Below are positions 43,157-52,269 of a stretch of 64,000 bases of DNA, piece by piece. The DNA lies in assembly GCA_944321845.1 (NCBI GenBank), contig CALUMT010000012.1, forward strand, positions 1 to 64,000. The letters are read 5' to 3'. The position numbers and the translations under genes were made by a program. The notes beneath the pieces were generated by a model. That model searched no databases and had not been told where the DNA came from. It worked only from the letters and a program-made list of their open reading frames with translations. The DNA is from an uncultured Butyricimonas sp. Its GTDB lineage: Bacteria; Bacteroidota; Bacteroidia; Bacteroidales; Marinifilaceae. Position 1 is the stretch's first letter. The number at the start of each line of letters is the position of its first letter.

Positions 43157-43771
43157 TTAAAGTTCTCCCAATGTGTAAGAATAATCCAATGAATGTACAA
43201 CTCCCGTATAGGTCTTGATATTAGAAGAAGCTACTTCTATACTGGTTTGCGTATCCAAAGAACGGATATAAATAAACACGGGTCCCACATCCGGGATATT
43301 CTCATAAGGCTTCTGCTCCGTGTAAACCCACAAACGATTACCAGCCATTGCCGTCATCACCTCTCCACCATTTCCTTGTATTTGACCTAAAACGGCCTCT
43401 CCTCGAGGTATCTCATCCCTATAATGTACTCCAGCAACCACATGTCGACGAATGAAATCTTGACACATCTCGACAGGGATATCCGCAATCTGCTCATAAT
43501 CATTCCGGATCATCCAACGCAGTATAGAAAGATTGGTCGGCCCGAAAAAAGTAAACTCTTCATATCCCTCTTCTCCTCCTTTAAATAACTCTTCCATCCC
43601 AGCCCGTTCAATCATGACTACCACACTATCCCAATCATAATGATTGGAATGCAAATACTCCCAAGTTGTTCCCTCAAACTGTTCCTTCGCCAACCCGGTA
43701 TCAATATAATTGTATTTCGTCTCACACGAAAACAAGAATAACAATCCTAATATTACAACTAAATTTTTCAT
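43157..43771 (-). CDS. FAS1 (fasciclin)-like lipoprotein of SusCD locus 3
   Basis: This 204-residue lipoprotein has lipobox L-F-S-C (Cys about 16) and then NYIDTGLAKEQFEGTTWEYL. The FAS1-type blocks are FTFFGPTNLSILRWM, CQDFIRRHVVAGVHYRDEIP and the terminal GVVHSLDYSYTLGEL. It matches the locus 1 gene at 908-1537 in both order and sequence (NYIDTG, RxDIP/RDEIP, LWVYT). It sits between susD and the unknown lipoprotein. It is probably a surface or outer-membrane accessory of the SusCD pair; the ligand is unknown. Confidence 0.82.
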   Translation of the reverse strand: MKNLVVILGLLFLFSCETKYNYIDTGLAKEQFEGTTWEYLHSNHYDWDSVVVMIERAGMEELFKGGEEGYEEFTFFGPTNLSILRWMIRNDYEQIADIPVEMCQDFIRRHVVAGVHYRDEIPRGEAVLGQIQGNGGEVMTAMAGNRLWVYTEQKPYENIPDVGPVFIYIRSLDTQTSIEVASSNIKTYTGVVHSLDYSYTLGEL

Positions 43772-43786
43772 AACTTCAATCTTACA

Positions 43787-45325
43787 TTACTCATAACGAG
43801 ACCAATAAATCGTCTGACGCATCACATTATTCAACGTAAAGGCTCCATCTGCGACAGGCAAATACAAAGCTCCTTCTTTAATATCCTCTATCGTCAATGT
43901 CTTAAAATTGCCATCCAAATATGTACGGATATAATCCAAACCATTTCGGATAATGTCGTAATAGCGATGCCCCTCGAAAATCAACTCCTTTGAACGTTCC
44001 AAGAAAATCGCCTTTTGTAAATCAGTTTCCCCAACAGCCGGATAAAGTGAAGCCTGCGCCCGACCACGGATTTTATTCAGATCTGCCACAGCACGATCAT
44101 CATTCAATTTAGCATAACACTCTGCCCGTAATAAATAAATATCCGCCAAACGCCAATAACAATAATTTGCCTTACAATAAGCAAATTGTGGGGTCTCGCT
44201 CCAAGATACGTTTTGATAAACAGATTCTCGCCATTTATAAGGATAAGCATACCCGTCATTCACCACCAACATCGTATCATGCGACATGGAATCCAATTTG
44301 AAAAAAAACTCCTCTCGACGTAGATCCTTCGTTTCATAAATCTTCTTCACGGTAGAAGCTTTTAAAACTATATCTTTATTTTTAATTTCTGAAGGTGTTC
44401 CCGTTTTTTCCACTGGCCAAGAAATCATTATTCTTCCGGGAAAATAAGCCATTGGATATTCTTGAGTCTCATCCAACTCAAATTCTAGAATAGTTTCTTT
44501 ACTTCTTCCCATACCATACATCGCCTTCGTGCAAATATCCTCCACGTTATCCTCCAATTCATAAAAACCAACCTTTTTTTCTATCAACTCAGAACAATAC
44601 TTTGTGGCTTCTTCATAGCAAGCTTCAGCATCTCCAACAAAGCCACACAAGTCTATCATACTTCCTTTCCAGGCATACAAATGTGCCAACAATGCAGTTG
44701 CAGAACCCTTACATCCGTATTGTTTGGAAATCCAAGAACCTAACCCGACCCGAGGCATCTGTTCATAAATCGGCAATATCCGATACGCTTCCCCGGCACA
44801 ACGAATAGCCTCATCTATCACGTCCATTACACCACTTCGAGCATATACTTCCATGCTTGTACTATTCCTGGTAATTACCGCATCCCCCCATTTCCTCGCC
44901 AAATCGAAATAAATAAACCCTTTTACAAAATTGGCTTGCCCCGTGTAAAAAATCTTCATTTCTTCAGACACCTCTTCACCCCGATGCAGATTATCCAGAA
45001 TTACATTAGCTGTATATAAAACATCGTAATGATTTCCCCAATCGTTCATAAAAGTTCCATTTATAATCGCCACTTGATTTAGCATTCTTTGATCCTTATA
45101 ACTTGAAGAAGTTATAAGGTCAGCTTGCATTCCTCTATAAGCCATACACTCATTTTCAAAAGGCTTATATCTAAAAAATAACTCCATTTCAAATAAAGCC
45201 GCATTAAAATCTTCTTCCGTTTTAAAGAAATTCGTGAAAGTAATGGCATTCTCAGGCTCCACATCCAACATATTATCACACCCCAGAAATAATGGGAAAA
45301 GTAACAAATACAAGATTCTTCTCAT
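43787..45325 (-). CDS. RagB/SusD-family outer-membrane nutrient-binding lipoprotein (locus 3)
   Basis: This 512-residue protein has a lipobox F-L-G-C and DNMLDVEPENAITFTNFFKT at the start, close to the locus 1 SusD (DVRPENSTTYTNYF). SusD blocks: QANFVKGFIYFDLARKWGDA, LADIYLLRAECYAKLNDDRA, DLNKIRGRA and ERSKELIFEGHRYYDIIRNG. It lies 3 bases after susC. It should bind ligand at the cell surface for the locus 3 transporter, and the similarity to locus 1 suggests a related ligand. Confidence 0.94.
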   Translation of the reverse strand: MRRILYLLLFPLFLGCDNMLDVEPENAITFTNFFKTEEDFNAALFEMELFFRYKPFENECMAYRGMQADLITSSSYKDQRMLNQVAIINGTFMNDWGNHYDVLYTANVILDNLHRGEEVSEEMKIFYTGQANFVKGFIYFDLARKWGDAVITRNSTSMEVYARSGVMDVIDEAIRCAGEAYRILPIYEQMPRVGLGSWISKQYGCKGSATALLAHLYAWKGSMIDLCGFVGDAEACYEEATKYCSELIEKKVGFYELEDNVEDICTKAMYGMGRSKETILEFELDETQEYPMAYFPGRIMISWPVEKTGTPSEIKNKDIVLKASTVKKIYETKDLRREEFFFKLDSMSHDTMLVVNDGYAYPYKWRESVYQNVSWSETPQFAYCKANYCYWRLADIYLLRAECYAKLNDDRAVADLNKIRGRAQASLYPAVGETDLQKAIFLERSKELIFEGHRYYDIIRNGLDYIRTYLDGNFKTLTIEDIKEGALYLPVADGAFTLNNVMRQTIYWSRYE

Positions 45326-45328
45326 ACA

Positions 45329-48300
45329 TTAAAATTTTAAAGTCAAACCCAATGTCAATTTACGGGCTAACGGATAATTCATAAAATTATCATAACCCAA
45401 ATAAGGAGAGACTACCTCCGGATCAATTCCAGAATAATTCGTCAACAAAAATAAATTCTCAACCGTAAAGAAAAGACGAGCTCCCTCCAAATAAATTTTC
45501 TTCATCCAATCTTTAGGCACATTATAACCAAAGGTCAATTGCTTTAAACGGATATAATACACCTTCTCGATACTAGAATCAACATCAGCTCCAAACTGTC
45601 CTAAGTAAGATTGCCCGCTAACCGTTGAGATTGGATATTTCGATTGATCTCCTGGTTTTTGCCAATAATCCACATGACGATAATCTTCAAAAATATTTGT
45701 CGGACGTTGACCCAATTGTAATGAAGTCGTACGATACAAATTGATTATATTACGTCCAAGATTATAGGTAAATAATATATTTACATCAAACCCTTTCCAA
45801 CTAATCTCATTTGCCCATCCACCATAAACCGTAGGCAAGGTAGAGCCGGCATAATATCTATCTTCATCCCCTATTGTCCCATCCTGGTTCATATCCTGAA
45901 TTAAACGAGAGCCTACCACATAAGGATAATCGGCATACATCGAATTCAAAACCTTAGGATTACCCTGCTGATCATAATAAACCGGTATTTGCTCCTCTGA
46001 TTGGATATACCCCAAATCTTTATACACGTACAACCCAAATATCGGTCGACCTAAAATCAGTTGATTCGTACCATTGGCCATATCCATATTGGTATAGGAT
46101 TTCTCGAAACGATTCCAATTTCGGGAAATATTAAATTTTCCCCGCCATTTCACTTGGGTATCCCGGAAAAAATCATAATTCAATTCCAATTCTATCCCCT
46201 CATTGGAAATTTCCATGGCATTTTGCCAAGCATTCTTATGCCAATAAAAATTACCCGGTAAAGCTACATTAAAAAGCAACGACTTGGAATACTTGTAATA
46301 ATAATCCAGTTTAAATTTCAACCGATAATCAAATAAATCCACATCCAAACCGATATCATATTGATCGGATTCTTCCCAAGTTAAATTGGTATTGATAATC
46401 TGTGAAGGCAACACTCCAGAATTTCCCAAAAAAGTTCCTGAAAATTCCAATATTCCATGAGCCAAGTAAGCATCTGCAAACTGCTGGCCGGAAGTACCCC
46501 AGGATGCTCGGACCTTACCAAAACTCAACCACCATAAATTTTTCATAAACGGCTCTTCCGAGAAAGCCCATCCTGCGGCTACTGAAGGGAAGGTTGCCCA
46601 ACGCACATCCTCTCCGAATACAGAAGAACCGTCTCGACGCAAAGTATATTCAAACAAATACTTTTTCTTATAATTATAAGCCAACCGCCCGAAATAACTC
46701 AACATAATCTTTTCCGTAAAATCAGAGCGATAAGCCTGTAATGCCTCAACTCGACCATAAGATTCATAAATAGTCGGGAAGCCATCCAATACATAATGAA
46801 TATTATCACTCGGAGCCCCTTTACCTTCTCCCATCATCGTGTTTTTAGATTCCCTCAAATAAGACAATCCCAATAATAATTCCAGATTATGATTTTCCCG
46901 ATACGTCTTATTATATGTCAACAAATTCTCGTTAGAAAACATCGTATTTCCAGAAGAAGCCCCTGTAGAAATACTAAGATGATCCGCTCCATCCAAATAA
47001 CTGGGAGAAAAAGAATTTCGCTTACTTTCAGAATGATCAATAGCAATATTTGTTGATAATTTCAATCCCTTGATAAATTCATAAGACAAAGCCAAGCTAC
47101 TCCGAATCCGATACGAGAAGTTTTTCTCGGATGTTTCATTTAACCGTTTCAATGTCTCTTCTTCTATCGCCCCGGAACCCGGTAAAAGCGTCAAGTTACT
47201 CCGAGGGTCAACTGTCAGTCCCTCTATCTTGGAAGCACTTGTGAATGATGTATTGGCAGCCCCCTTACTACGGTCCGTGTAAGCCAAATAAAGCCGGGCA
47301 TCCACATTCAGATTTTTCCGAGGAGTTACATTCACATTGGTAATTAAATTTACCCGGGAAAAACCACTATTCAACATTATACCTTTCTCATCATACCAGC
47401 CGGCACCCACCATATATTTAATATTTTCCGTTCCTCCGGAAGTCTGAACATTTGCATTCAGAATTTTTCCCGGTTGGAAACAATATTTCCACCAGTTTGT
47501 AGAATTATTATAGAAAGGATTCAAACTATCTTGTAACACTTTTAATGTTTCTCGTTGATTCTCTCCCAAGATATTTCCGGCATTCCAAAAATAATCATAC
47601 GCTCCGTTTGTACCATATACTTCTCGATAAGATTGAGGCATTGTATAAATACCTGTTGACCAGTCTCCATATGCCATCCGATAATTCCGATATTTATCAA
47701 TATTGGCAATTCGTTCCAAACGTCCACCTGTCTGTAGCGGAGTCTCCGGCAATATAGAATACGAATAAGAAACATTGGCAGAGAACTGTCCCCGTCCCGT
47801 TTTTCCTTGTTTCGTGGTAATCAGTATCACCCCGTTACTTGCCCGAGAGCCATACAATGCAGCAGAAGCTGCATCTTTCAAGACCTCAACAGATTCAATT
47901 GTCGAAGGGTCTATTTCAGCCAAGGTATTTGTTCCGGTAACCGGAGAGGTAAAAGAATGCACCGGCACTCCGTCAATCACATACAAGGGAGATCCATCAC
48001 TCGTGGCACTGGTTAACAATGAATTATATCCCCGAATACTGATCTTGGTACCACCACCACCGGGAGAACCGGAAATATTCGACACTTCCACTCCGGCCAT
48101 ATGCCCTTGCAACAGATTTTCCACGCTGGCAGAAGGCACCTCGTCCAAATCTTCCGCCTTCACGCTGGAAACAGAACTGATCAACTCTCTTTTCTTTCTC
48201 TCCCCGTAAGCGACAACCGTAACCTCATCCAAATCAGACACATCTTCCTCCATCACCACGTTAATTACTTGCTGGTCCTTGATTTCTACCTCCTTGGTCT

Positions 48301-48853
48301 TCATCCCCACGAACGAAAATACCAAGGTTTTAGCTGAAGCCGGTATCTCCAATTTATACTTTCCGTCAACATCAGACACCACGCCCACTGTCGTTCCCTT
48401 GATGTAAATAGAAACTCCCGGCATAACCAACTTCTTCTTGTCCATCACGGTACCCGAAATCAGCAACTTCTTTTCAGCGGGCTTAGCTTGAGCCGTCACC
48501 TCCTTCTTTTTAATCACCACCACGTTGTTTTCCAGAGAATAGGTGTAATCCGTCCGCTTCAAACAAATGTTCATCACACTGTCAATCAGCACATCCTTCA
48601 CGTCAATCGTGATTTTACCGATTTTGTTGATGGCATCCATGCTATACACGAAGGTCATCTTACTCTGGTTCTCCACGGCCAAAATAATGTCCAGCATGGA
48701 AGCATTTTCCCGTTTAAGCGTCAACCGTTCCGTCTGGGCTTTCAATTCGGTCGGCCACCCCATGCATAACAAAAATCCCATGCACAAGCATATTTTTAAG
48801 CAAATTCTCCTTTTTTTAGCGTGCAGGAGCCACGCTCTAAAGTTTTTTTCCAT
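45329..48853 (-). CDS. SusC/RagA-family TonB-dependent transporter with STN domain (locus 3)
   Basis: This 1174-residue protein has a signal peptide to about residue 39 (ELKAQ), an STN domain (about 42-115, LTLKRENASMLDIILAVE), and a CarboxypepD_reg domain (about 130-205, ISGTVMDKKKLVMPGVSIYI). The plug has GHMAGVEVSNI, ISIRGYNSLLTS, PLYVIDGVPVH and YGSRASNGVILITTKQG. The barrel is clearly related to that of the locus 1 SusC; both share YNNSTNWWKY, LNAN-Q-SGG and LDYYYKY segments. The STN domain ties it to the FecR encoded upstream. Confidence 0.95.
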   Translation of the reverse strand: MEKNFRAWLLHAKKRRICLKICLCMGFLLCMGWPTELKAQTERLTLKRENASMLDIILAVENQSKMTFVYSMDAINKIGKITIDVKDVLIDSVMNICLKRTDYTYSLENNVVVIKKKEVTAQAKPAEKKLLISGTVMDKKKLVMPGVSIYIKGTTVGVVSDVDGKYKLEIPASAKTLVFSFVGMKTKEVEIKDQQVINVVMEEDVSDLDEVTVVAYGERKKRELISSVSSVKAEDLDEVPSASVENLLQGHMAGVEVSNISGSPGGGGTKISIRGYNSLLTSATSDGSPLYVIDGVPVHSFTSPVTGTNTLAEIDPSTIESVEVLKDAASAALYGSRASNGVILITTKQGKTGRGQFSANVSYSYSILPETPLQTGGRLERIANIDKYRNYRMAYGDWSTGIYTMPQSYREVYGTNGAYDYFWNAGNILGENQRETLKVLQDSLNPFYNNSTNWWKYCFQPGKILNANVQTSGGTENIKYMVGAGWYDEKGIMLNSGFSRVNLITNVNVTPRKNLNVDARLYLAYTDRSKGAANTSFTSASKIEGLTVDPRSNLTLLPGSGAIEEETLKRLNETSEKNFSYRIRSSLALSYEFIKGLKLSTNIAIDHSESKRNSFSPSYLDGADHLSISTGASSGNTMFSNENLLTYNKTYRENHNLELLLGLSYLRESKNTMMGEGKGAPSDNIHYVLDGFPTIYESYGRVEALQAYRSDFTEKIMLSYFGRLAYNYKKKYLFEYTLRRDGSSVFGEDVRWATFPSVAAGWAFSEEPFMKNLWWLSFGKVRASWGTSGQQFADAYLAHGILEFSGTFLGNSGVLPSQIINTNLTWEESDQYDIGLDVDLFDYRLKFKLDYYYKYSKSLLFNVALPGNFYWHKNAWQNAMEISNEGIELELNYDFFRDTQVKWRGKFNISRNWNRFEKSYTNMDMANGTNQLILGRPIFGLYVYKDLGYIQSEEQIPVYYDQQGNPKVLNSMYADYPYVVGSRLIQDMNQDGTIGDEDRYYAGSTLPTVYGGWANEISWKGFDVNILFTYNLGRNIINLYRTTSLQLGQRPTNIFEDYRHVDYWQKPGDQSKYPISTVSGQSYLGQFGADVDSSIEKVYYIRLKQLTFGYNVPKDWMKKIYLEGARLFFTVENLFLLTNYSGIDPEVVSPYLGYDNFMNYPLARKLTLGLTLKF

Positions 48854-48887
48854 AACTTTGAGAATTAATTTAATGATTAAACATTCG

Positions 48888-48925
48888 GGAGCGGGAAAAT
48901 AATCACCACAAAATTTTCTAGCTCC
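48888..48925 (-). repeat. Hairpin between fecR and susC, locus 3
   Basis: GGAGC (48888-48892) pairs with GCTCC (48921-48925) and GAAAAT (48895-48900) with ATTTTC (48913-48918). It lies 12 bases after the fecR stop codon, again with the T-tract on the plus-strand side, as at the same junction in loci 1 and 2. Confidence 0.5.
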
Positions 48926-48937
48926 TTTTTTATTTAT

Positions 48938-50107
48938 TCAGCGTACACTATTCTTCACGATTAACACCTTATCCTTCAACTCGAAATCCACCTCACCTGT
49001 CAATTGCAGTATGTGTAGTAATGTTTCCACCTCTTCATACTTCTGCAATTTAAACCCAAAGCGTTTTTCCGCGAGTTCCGGATTCTGGTAAAAAACCTGA
49101 AAATCATACCATCGGGCCATCTCACTCAAAATATCGTCCAAACGTTCCCGCTCAAAAACGAACATCCGTTCCTTCCGCAAACGATAATTATCCCCGATAA
49201 TGGACTTGTAAGACAACTCCCCTGTAGATTTCCGATACACGGCCTGCATGTTCGGACGCAATATCTGTCCCTTCACGCTCACCTTCCCTTCCACCAGGGA
49301 GGTTTCCACCACATCCATATTCCCGTAAGCCTTCACGTTAAAACTTGTGCCCAACACTTTCACGTCCAAATCCTTCGTTTTTACCACGAAAGGATGACTG
49401 GCATCATGAGTCACCTCGAAATATCCTTCCCCGGATAAATACACCTCACGGATCCGACCGTCAAAACGAGCCGGAAAATACAATTCCGATTCAGCGAACA
49501 ACCAAACATTGGTTCCATCCGCCAACTGCAGATTATACTCCCCTCCCCGCGGCACTACTATTCTATGATATTCCTTCTTCTTTGCATCCAAAGAATCTCT
49601 CCCGGCGTATCTCAGATCATTCTCGTTTCCAACCTCAATACCATGTTGATTCAACTCCCGCATCACGTTCTGCAAAGTATCCAACGCGATCTGTCTACCA
49701 CCCGGCAACTCCAGCAACGTTTTCCCGCTCTCGAAATGGGCATCCACGACATACTGCATTTCCTCCCGGGATGCCTTCCAATCACGTACAAACCAGAAAG
49801 CCACGGCAAACACAACCGGCAATAACAATACTGCCGCGTAACGGGCAACCCGACCAATCCAAGGAGTAATCTGCCGCTTCATCCCCTTCTTCACGCCTTT
49901 CCAGGTTTTCTCCCTGTCGAAACGTTTCCGGGAAACCATAACCTCCGCAAGCTTCCTCTCATCCCGAATATCTGCCAACACTTTCTCCATATCGGGATAT
50001 TCCTGCCGCAACCGCTCCAACTCCCGCTGCTCCTCCCCGGTCAACTCCCCACGCAGGGACTTGCTTATCAACTCGGCTATTTTTATTGAATTCTTAAACT
50101 TTTCCAT
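48938..50107 (-). CDS. FecR-family anti-sigma factor (locus 3)
   Basis: This 389-residue protein is taken from the ATG at 50107 (MEKFKNSIKIAEL); a longer frame to 50236 would run into the sigma gene. It has a cytoplasmic N-terminus with ELISKSLRGELTGEEQRELE, a membrane helix at about 88-107 (ARYAAVLLLPVVFAVAFWFV), the FecR block VPRGGEYNLQLADGTNVWLF, GEGYFEV and VLGTSFNVKAY, and a DUF4974-like C-terminus (MARWYDFQVFYQ). It should link the locus 3 SusC to the ECF sigma encoded upstream, 97 bases away. Confidence 0.93.
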   Translation of the reverse strand: MEKFKNSIKIAELISKSLRGELTGEEQRELERLRQEYPDMEKVLADIRDERKLAEVMVSRKRFDREKTWKGVKKGMKRQITPWIGRVARYAAVLLLPVVFAVAFWFVRDWKASREEMQYVVDAHFESGKTLLELPGGRQIALDTLQNVMRELNQHGIEVGNENDLRYAGRDSLDAKKKEYHRIVVPRGGEYNLQLADGTNVWLFAESELYFPARFDGRIREVYLSGEGYFEVTHDASHPFVVKTKDLDVKVLGTSFNVKAYGNMDVVETSLVEGKVSVKGQILRPNMQAVYRKSTGELSYKSIIGDNYRLRKERMFVFERERLDDILSEMARWYDFQVFYQNPELAEKRFGFKLQKYEEVETLLHILQLTGEVDFELKDKVLIVKNSVR

Positions 50108-50204
50108 GAGTACTATTTCATGTATTACACCCCTATAATGCAAAAAGCCTCCCCGGGGGTGCTCCATTCCCCCGATTTTTTCAAAAAAATTTTTCCTATC
50201 CAGA

Positions 50205-50759
50205 TTACAGGTACAGTAACACCCAAAACAAGACAAACAGATTCTTCAATTCTTCCCGAAGAAAAGCGTATGCTTTACGCTTCTGACTCTTGACCGTATT
50301 CACGGATATTCCCAATTCCCGGGCAATCTCCTCCTGCGAATTCCCGGCCAACGTCATCTCAATAATTTTCCCGCGCTCTGTCGGTAATTTACTTATCGCC
50401 GCAATAATCTCCCGACGCACCTCCTCCGTGATAATGGCATCCAACACATTCCCCGTATCATCTTCCACCCCCGCTCCGACTTCTTCCGTCACACGATGCC
50501 CCCGCAAATAATAAAGCGCATTATTATAAAGCGCCCTGTATAAATACGCCTTGAAATACACCCAATCCGTGAACATCCCCCTTTTCTCCCAAATATGAAT
50601 AAAAGTTTCCTGCACAACATCCTCCACCGTCGCTACTTCCGGGATATAACGGGCAACAAAAGAACAGGCCGCAGGAAAGAAGTCATCAAACATTTCTTTG
50701 AATGCCCGCTCACTCCCCGCGTTGAATCGACTTAATAAATTCACACTATTCTTTGTCAT
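50205..50759 (-). CDS. ECF RNA polymerase sigma-70 factor (locus 3)
   Basis: This 184-residue sigma factor is read from the ATG at 50759 (MTKNSVNLLSRFNAG); the upstream extension to 50819 has no sigma-like sequence. Region 2 contains FVARYIPEVATVEDVVQETF and IHIWEKRG. Region 4 contains LPTERGKIIEMTLAGNSQEE and an HTH ending GISVNTVKSQKRKAYAFL. It heads the locus 3 operon, in the same direction as fecR, unlike locus 1. Confidence 0.93.
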   Translation of the reverse strand: MTKNSVNLLSRFNAGSERAFKEMFDDFFPAACSFVARYIPEVATVEDVVQETFIHIWEKRGMFTDWVYFKAYLYRALYNNALYYLRGHRVTEEVGAGVEDDTGNVLDAIITEEVRREIIAAISKLPTERGKIIEMTLAGNSQEEIARELGISVNTVKSQKRKAYAFLREELKNLFVLFWVLLYL

Positions 50760-51059
50760 AACGGGGTGCAAGTTAAAGATTTCAATCCAAATATTCACTA
50801 ACTGCCACAAATAAATCACCGCACCTACCCTTTTACAACCAAGACTGTTACTCCAGACGAAGGCGATCGGAAAATTATTATGTCCCCCGAGAAACTACCT
50901 CAAATGCTATCACAATATTTCCACCTTTCCCCTACATCCAAAATCGAAGCAACATTGAACTTAAATCGAACAAGAATTGAAGTTGGTTGCAATAACATAT
51001 CTCGCATCTCGATCTGGATTAAATGGAAAGGGGAAAAAGAGGCAGATGCAATAAAAACT
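50760..51059. other. 300-bp stretch without a convincing gene
   Basis: This region lies upstream of the locus 3 sigma gene and downstream of aroA. It should hold the sigma promoter, but only a degenerate -7-like TAACTTG is visible on the minus strand. A plus-strand open frame crosses it (about 50802-51275) and runs antisense into aroA; I see no start signal, family or partner for it. Confidence 0.4.
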
Positions 51060-52262
51060 TTACAACAGTTGAAGTTGCTCCCAAAAACGAGGGAAAGATT
51101 TGGTCACGACGCCCGGATCTCGGATAATCAAACCAGGGAAATTAAAAGCCGCCGCCACAAAAGACATAGCCATACGATGATCATCATAGGTATCAATTAC
51201 CAAGGAAACCGGGGCATTCCGTTCCCCCGTCCATATCAAAACATCATCCGTCTCTTCCTGAAGAATATAACCTAACTTTGCCAGTTCGTGAACAACAGCA
51301 TGCACCCGATCGCATTCCTTAACGTGGAGCGTACGCAAACCGGATACGCGGAAAGGTATATCTTTCAGGCAACAAGCCACGATAAAGGAGAGGGCAACAT
51401 CCGGCATCCCCGTGAAATCGGCCTCAAAACTCCGACACGTCACCGGACAAGGATAGAGAGTAAGCCCGCCTTTAGCAAAAACGGAACGAACACCCAAACG
51501 TTCCCAAAGAACGACCTGCTCCCGATCCCCTTGCACGCTATCCGCACGAAGCCCGGGAAGAAAAAATCGGCCAGCTCCGGCCACTGCCAGCAGCTCATAA
51601 AAATAGGATGCCGCACTCCAATCCGGTTCTTCCGCATCGAACACCCGGGAATAAACGGACTCCCGTACCCGTATACTGTTTTTATAAACACAGACATCAG
51701 CCCCACAATGGCGCATCAGCCGGGCCGTCATCCGCACGTAAGGAAAGGACACCATTTCCCCTTTCCAAATCAAGGTCAATCCCCCCGGGAGATAAGGGGC
51801 AATCATCATCAAGGCCGATATATACTGGCTACTCACGGAAGCATCCACTTGCAAGGCTTTCCCCTGCAGGGCGGTCTCGATTATCCGCAAGGGAGGGAAA
51901 CCATCCTGCCCCATGTATTCAATCCTCGCCCCGAGTTCCCGAAGGGCATCCACCAGCACTTTTATCGGACGTCGTTGCATCCGCTCAGAGCCGGTCAACA
52001 GATGTTCGCCCGGCACCCGGCACAAATAGGCCGTCAGGAAGCGCATGGCTGTACCCGCGTGTCCCACGTCCACCCGGGAAAGGTTACCGGCCAAAGCTTC
52101 CTGGAGAATCCGTGTATCGTCGCTGTCCGAGAGATTTACCGGATTCATTCCGCTCCCGGCTAAGGCGTTTATTATCAACAAGCGGTTTGAGATACTCTTC
52201 GAACAGGGTAATTGAATGGTTGCCTCTACCCTCTTTTCCTTAAAAACGACACGTTGTTCCAT
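51060..52262 (-). CDS. aroA: 5-enolpyruvylshikimate-3-phosphate synthase
   Basis: This 400-residue enzyme of the shikimate pathway joins shikimate-3-phosphate and phosphoenolpyruvate. Substrate blocks: PCSKSISNRLLIINALA (N-terminal Lys and Ser), GHAGTAMRFLTAYL (the GNAGTAxR block with His for Asn), then RPIKVLVDALRELGA and SSQYISALMMIAP, and at the end KECDRVHAVVHELAKLG and DDHRMAMSFVAAA. It is somewhat shorter than the enterobacterial enzyme (about 427 residues), as in other Bacteroidetes. It lies 7 bases downstream of aroB in the same operon. Confidence 0.94.
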   Translation of the reverse strand: MEQRVVFKEKRVEATIQLPCSKSISNRLLIINALAGSGMNPVNLSDSDDTRILQEALAGNLSRVDVGHAGTAMRFLTAYLCRVPGEHLLTGSERMQRRPIKVLVDALRELGARIEYMGQDGFPPLRIIETALQGKALQVDASVSSQYISALMMIAPYLPGGLTLIWKGEMVSFPYVRMTARLMRHCGADVCVYKNSIRVRESVYSRVFDAEEPDWSAASYFYELLAVAGAGRFFLPGLRADSVQGDREQVVLWERLGVRSVFAKGGLTLYPCPVTCRSFEADFTGMPDVALSFIVACCLKDIPFRVSGLRTLHVKECDRVHAVVHELAKLGYILQEETDDVLIWTGERNAPVSLVIDTYDDHRMAMSFVAAAFNFPGLIIRDPGVVTKSFPRFWEQLQLL

Positions 52263-52269
52263 GGCGAAA

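Noticed and set aside
50802..51275. Plus-strand open frame between the locus 3 sigma gene and aroA (ATG at 50880, 131 codons)
   Set aside because: Over half of it from the ATG is antisense to the well-supported aroA, no promoter or family is recognisable, and the composition in the overlap follows the aroA codons. A remnant in the non-overlapping part cannot be excluded.
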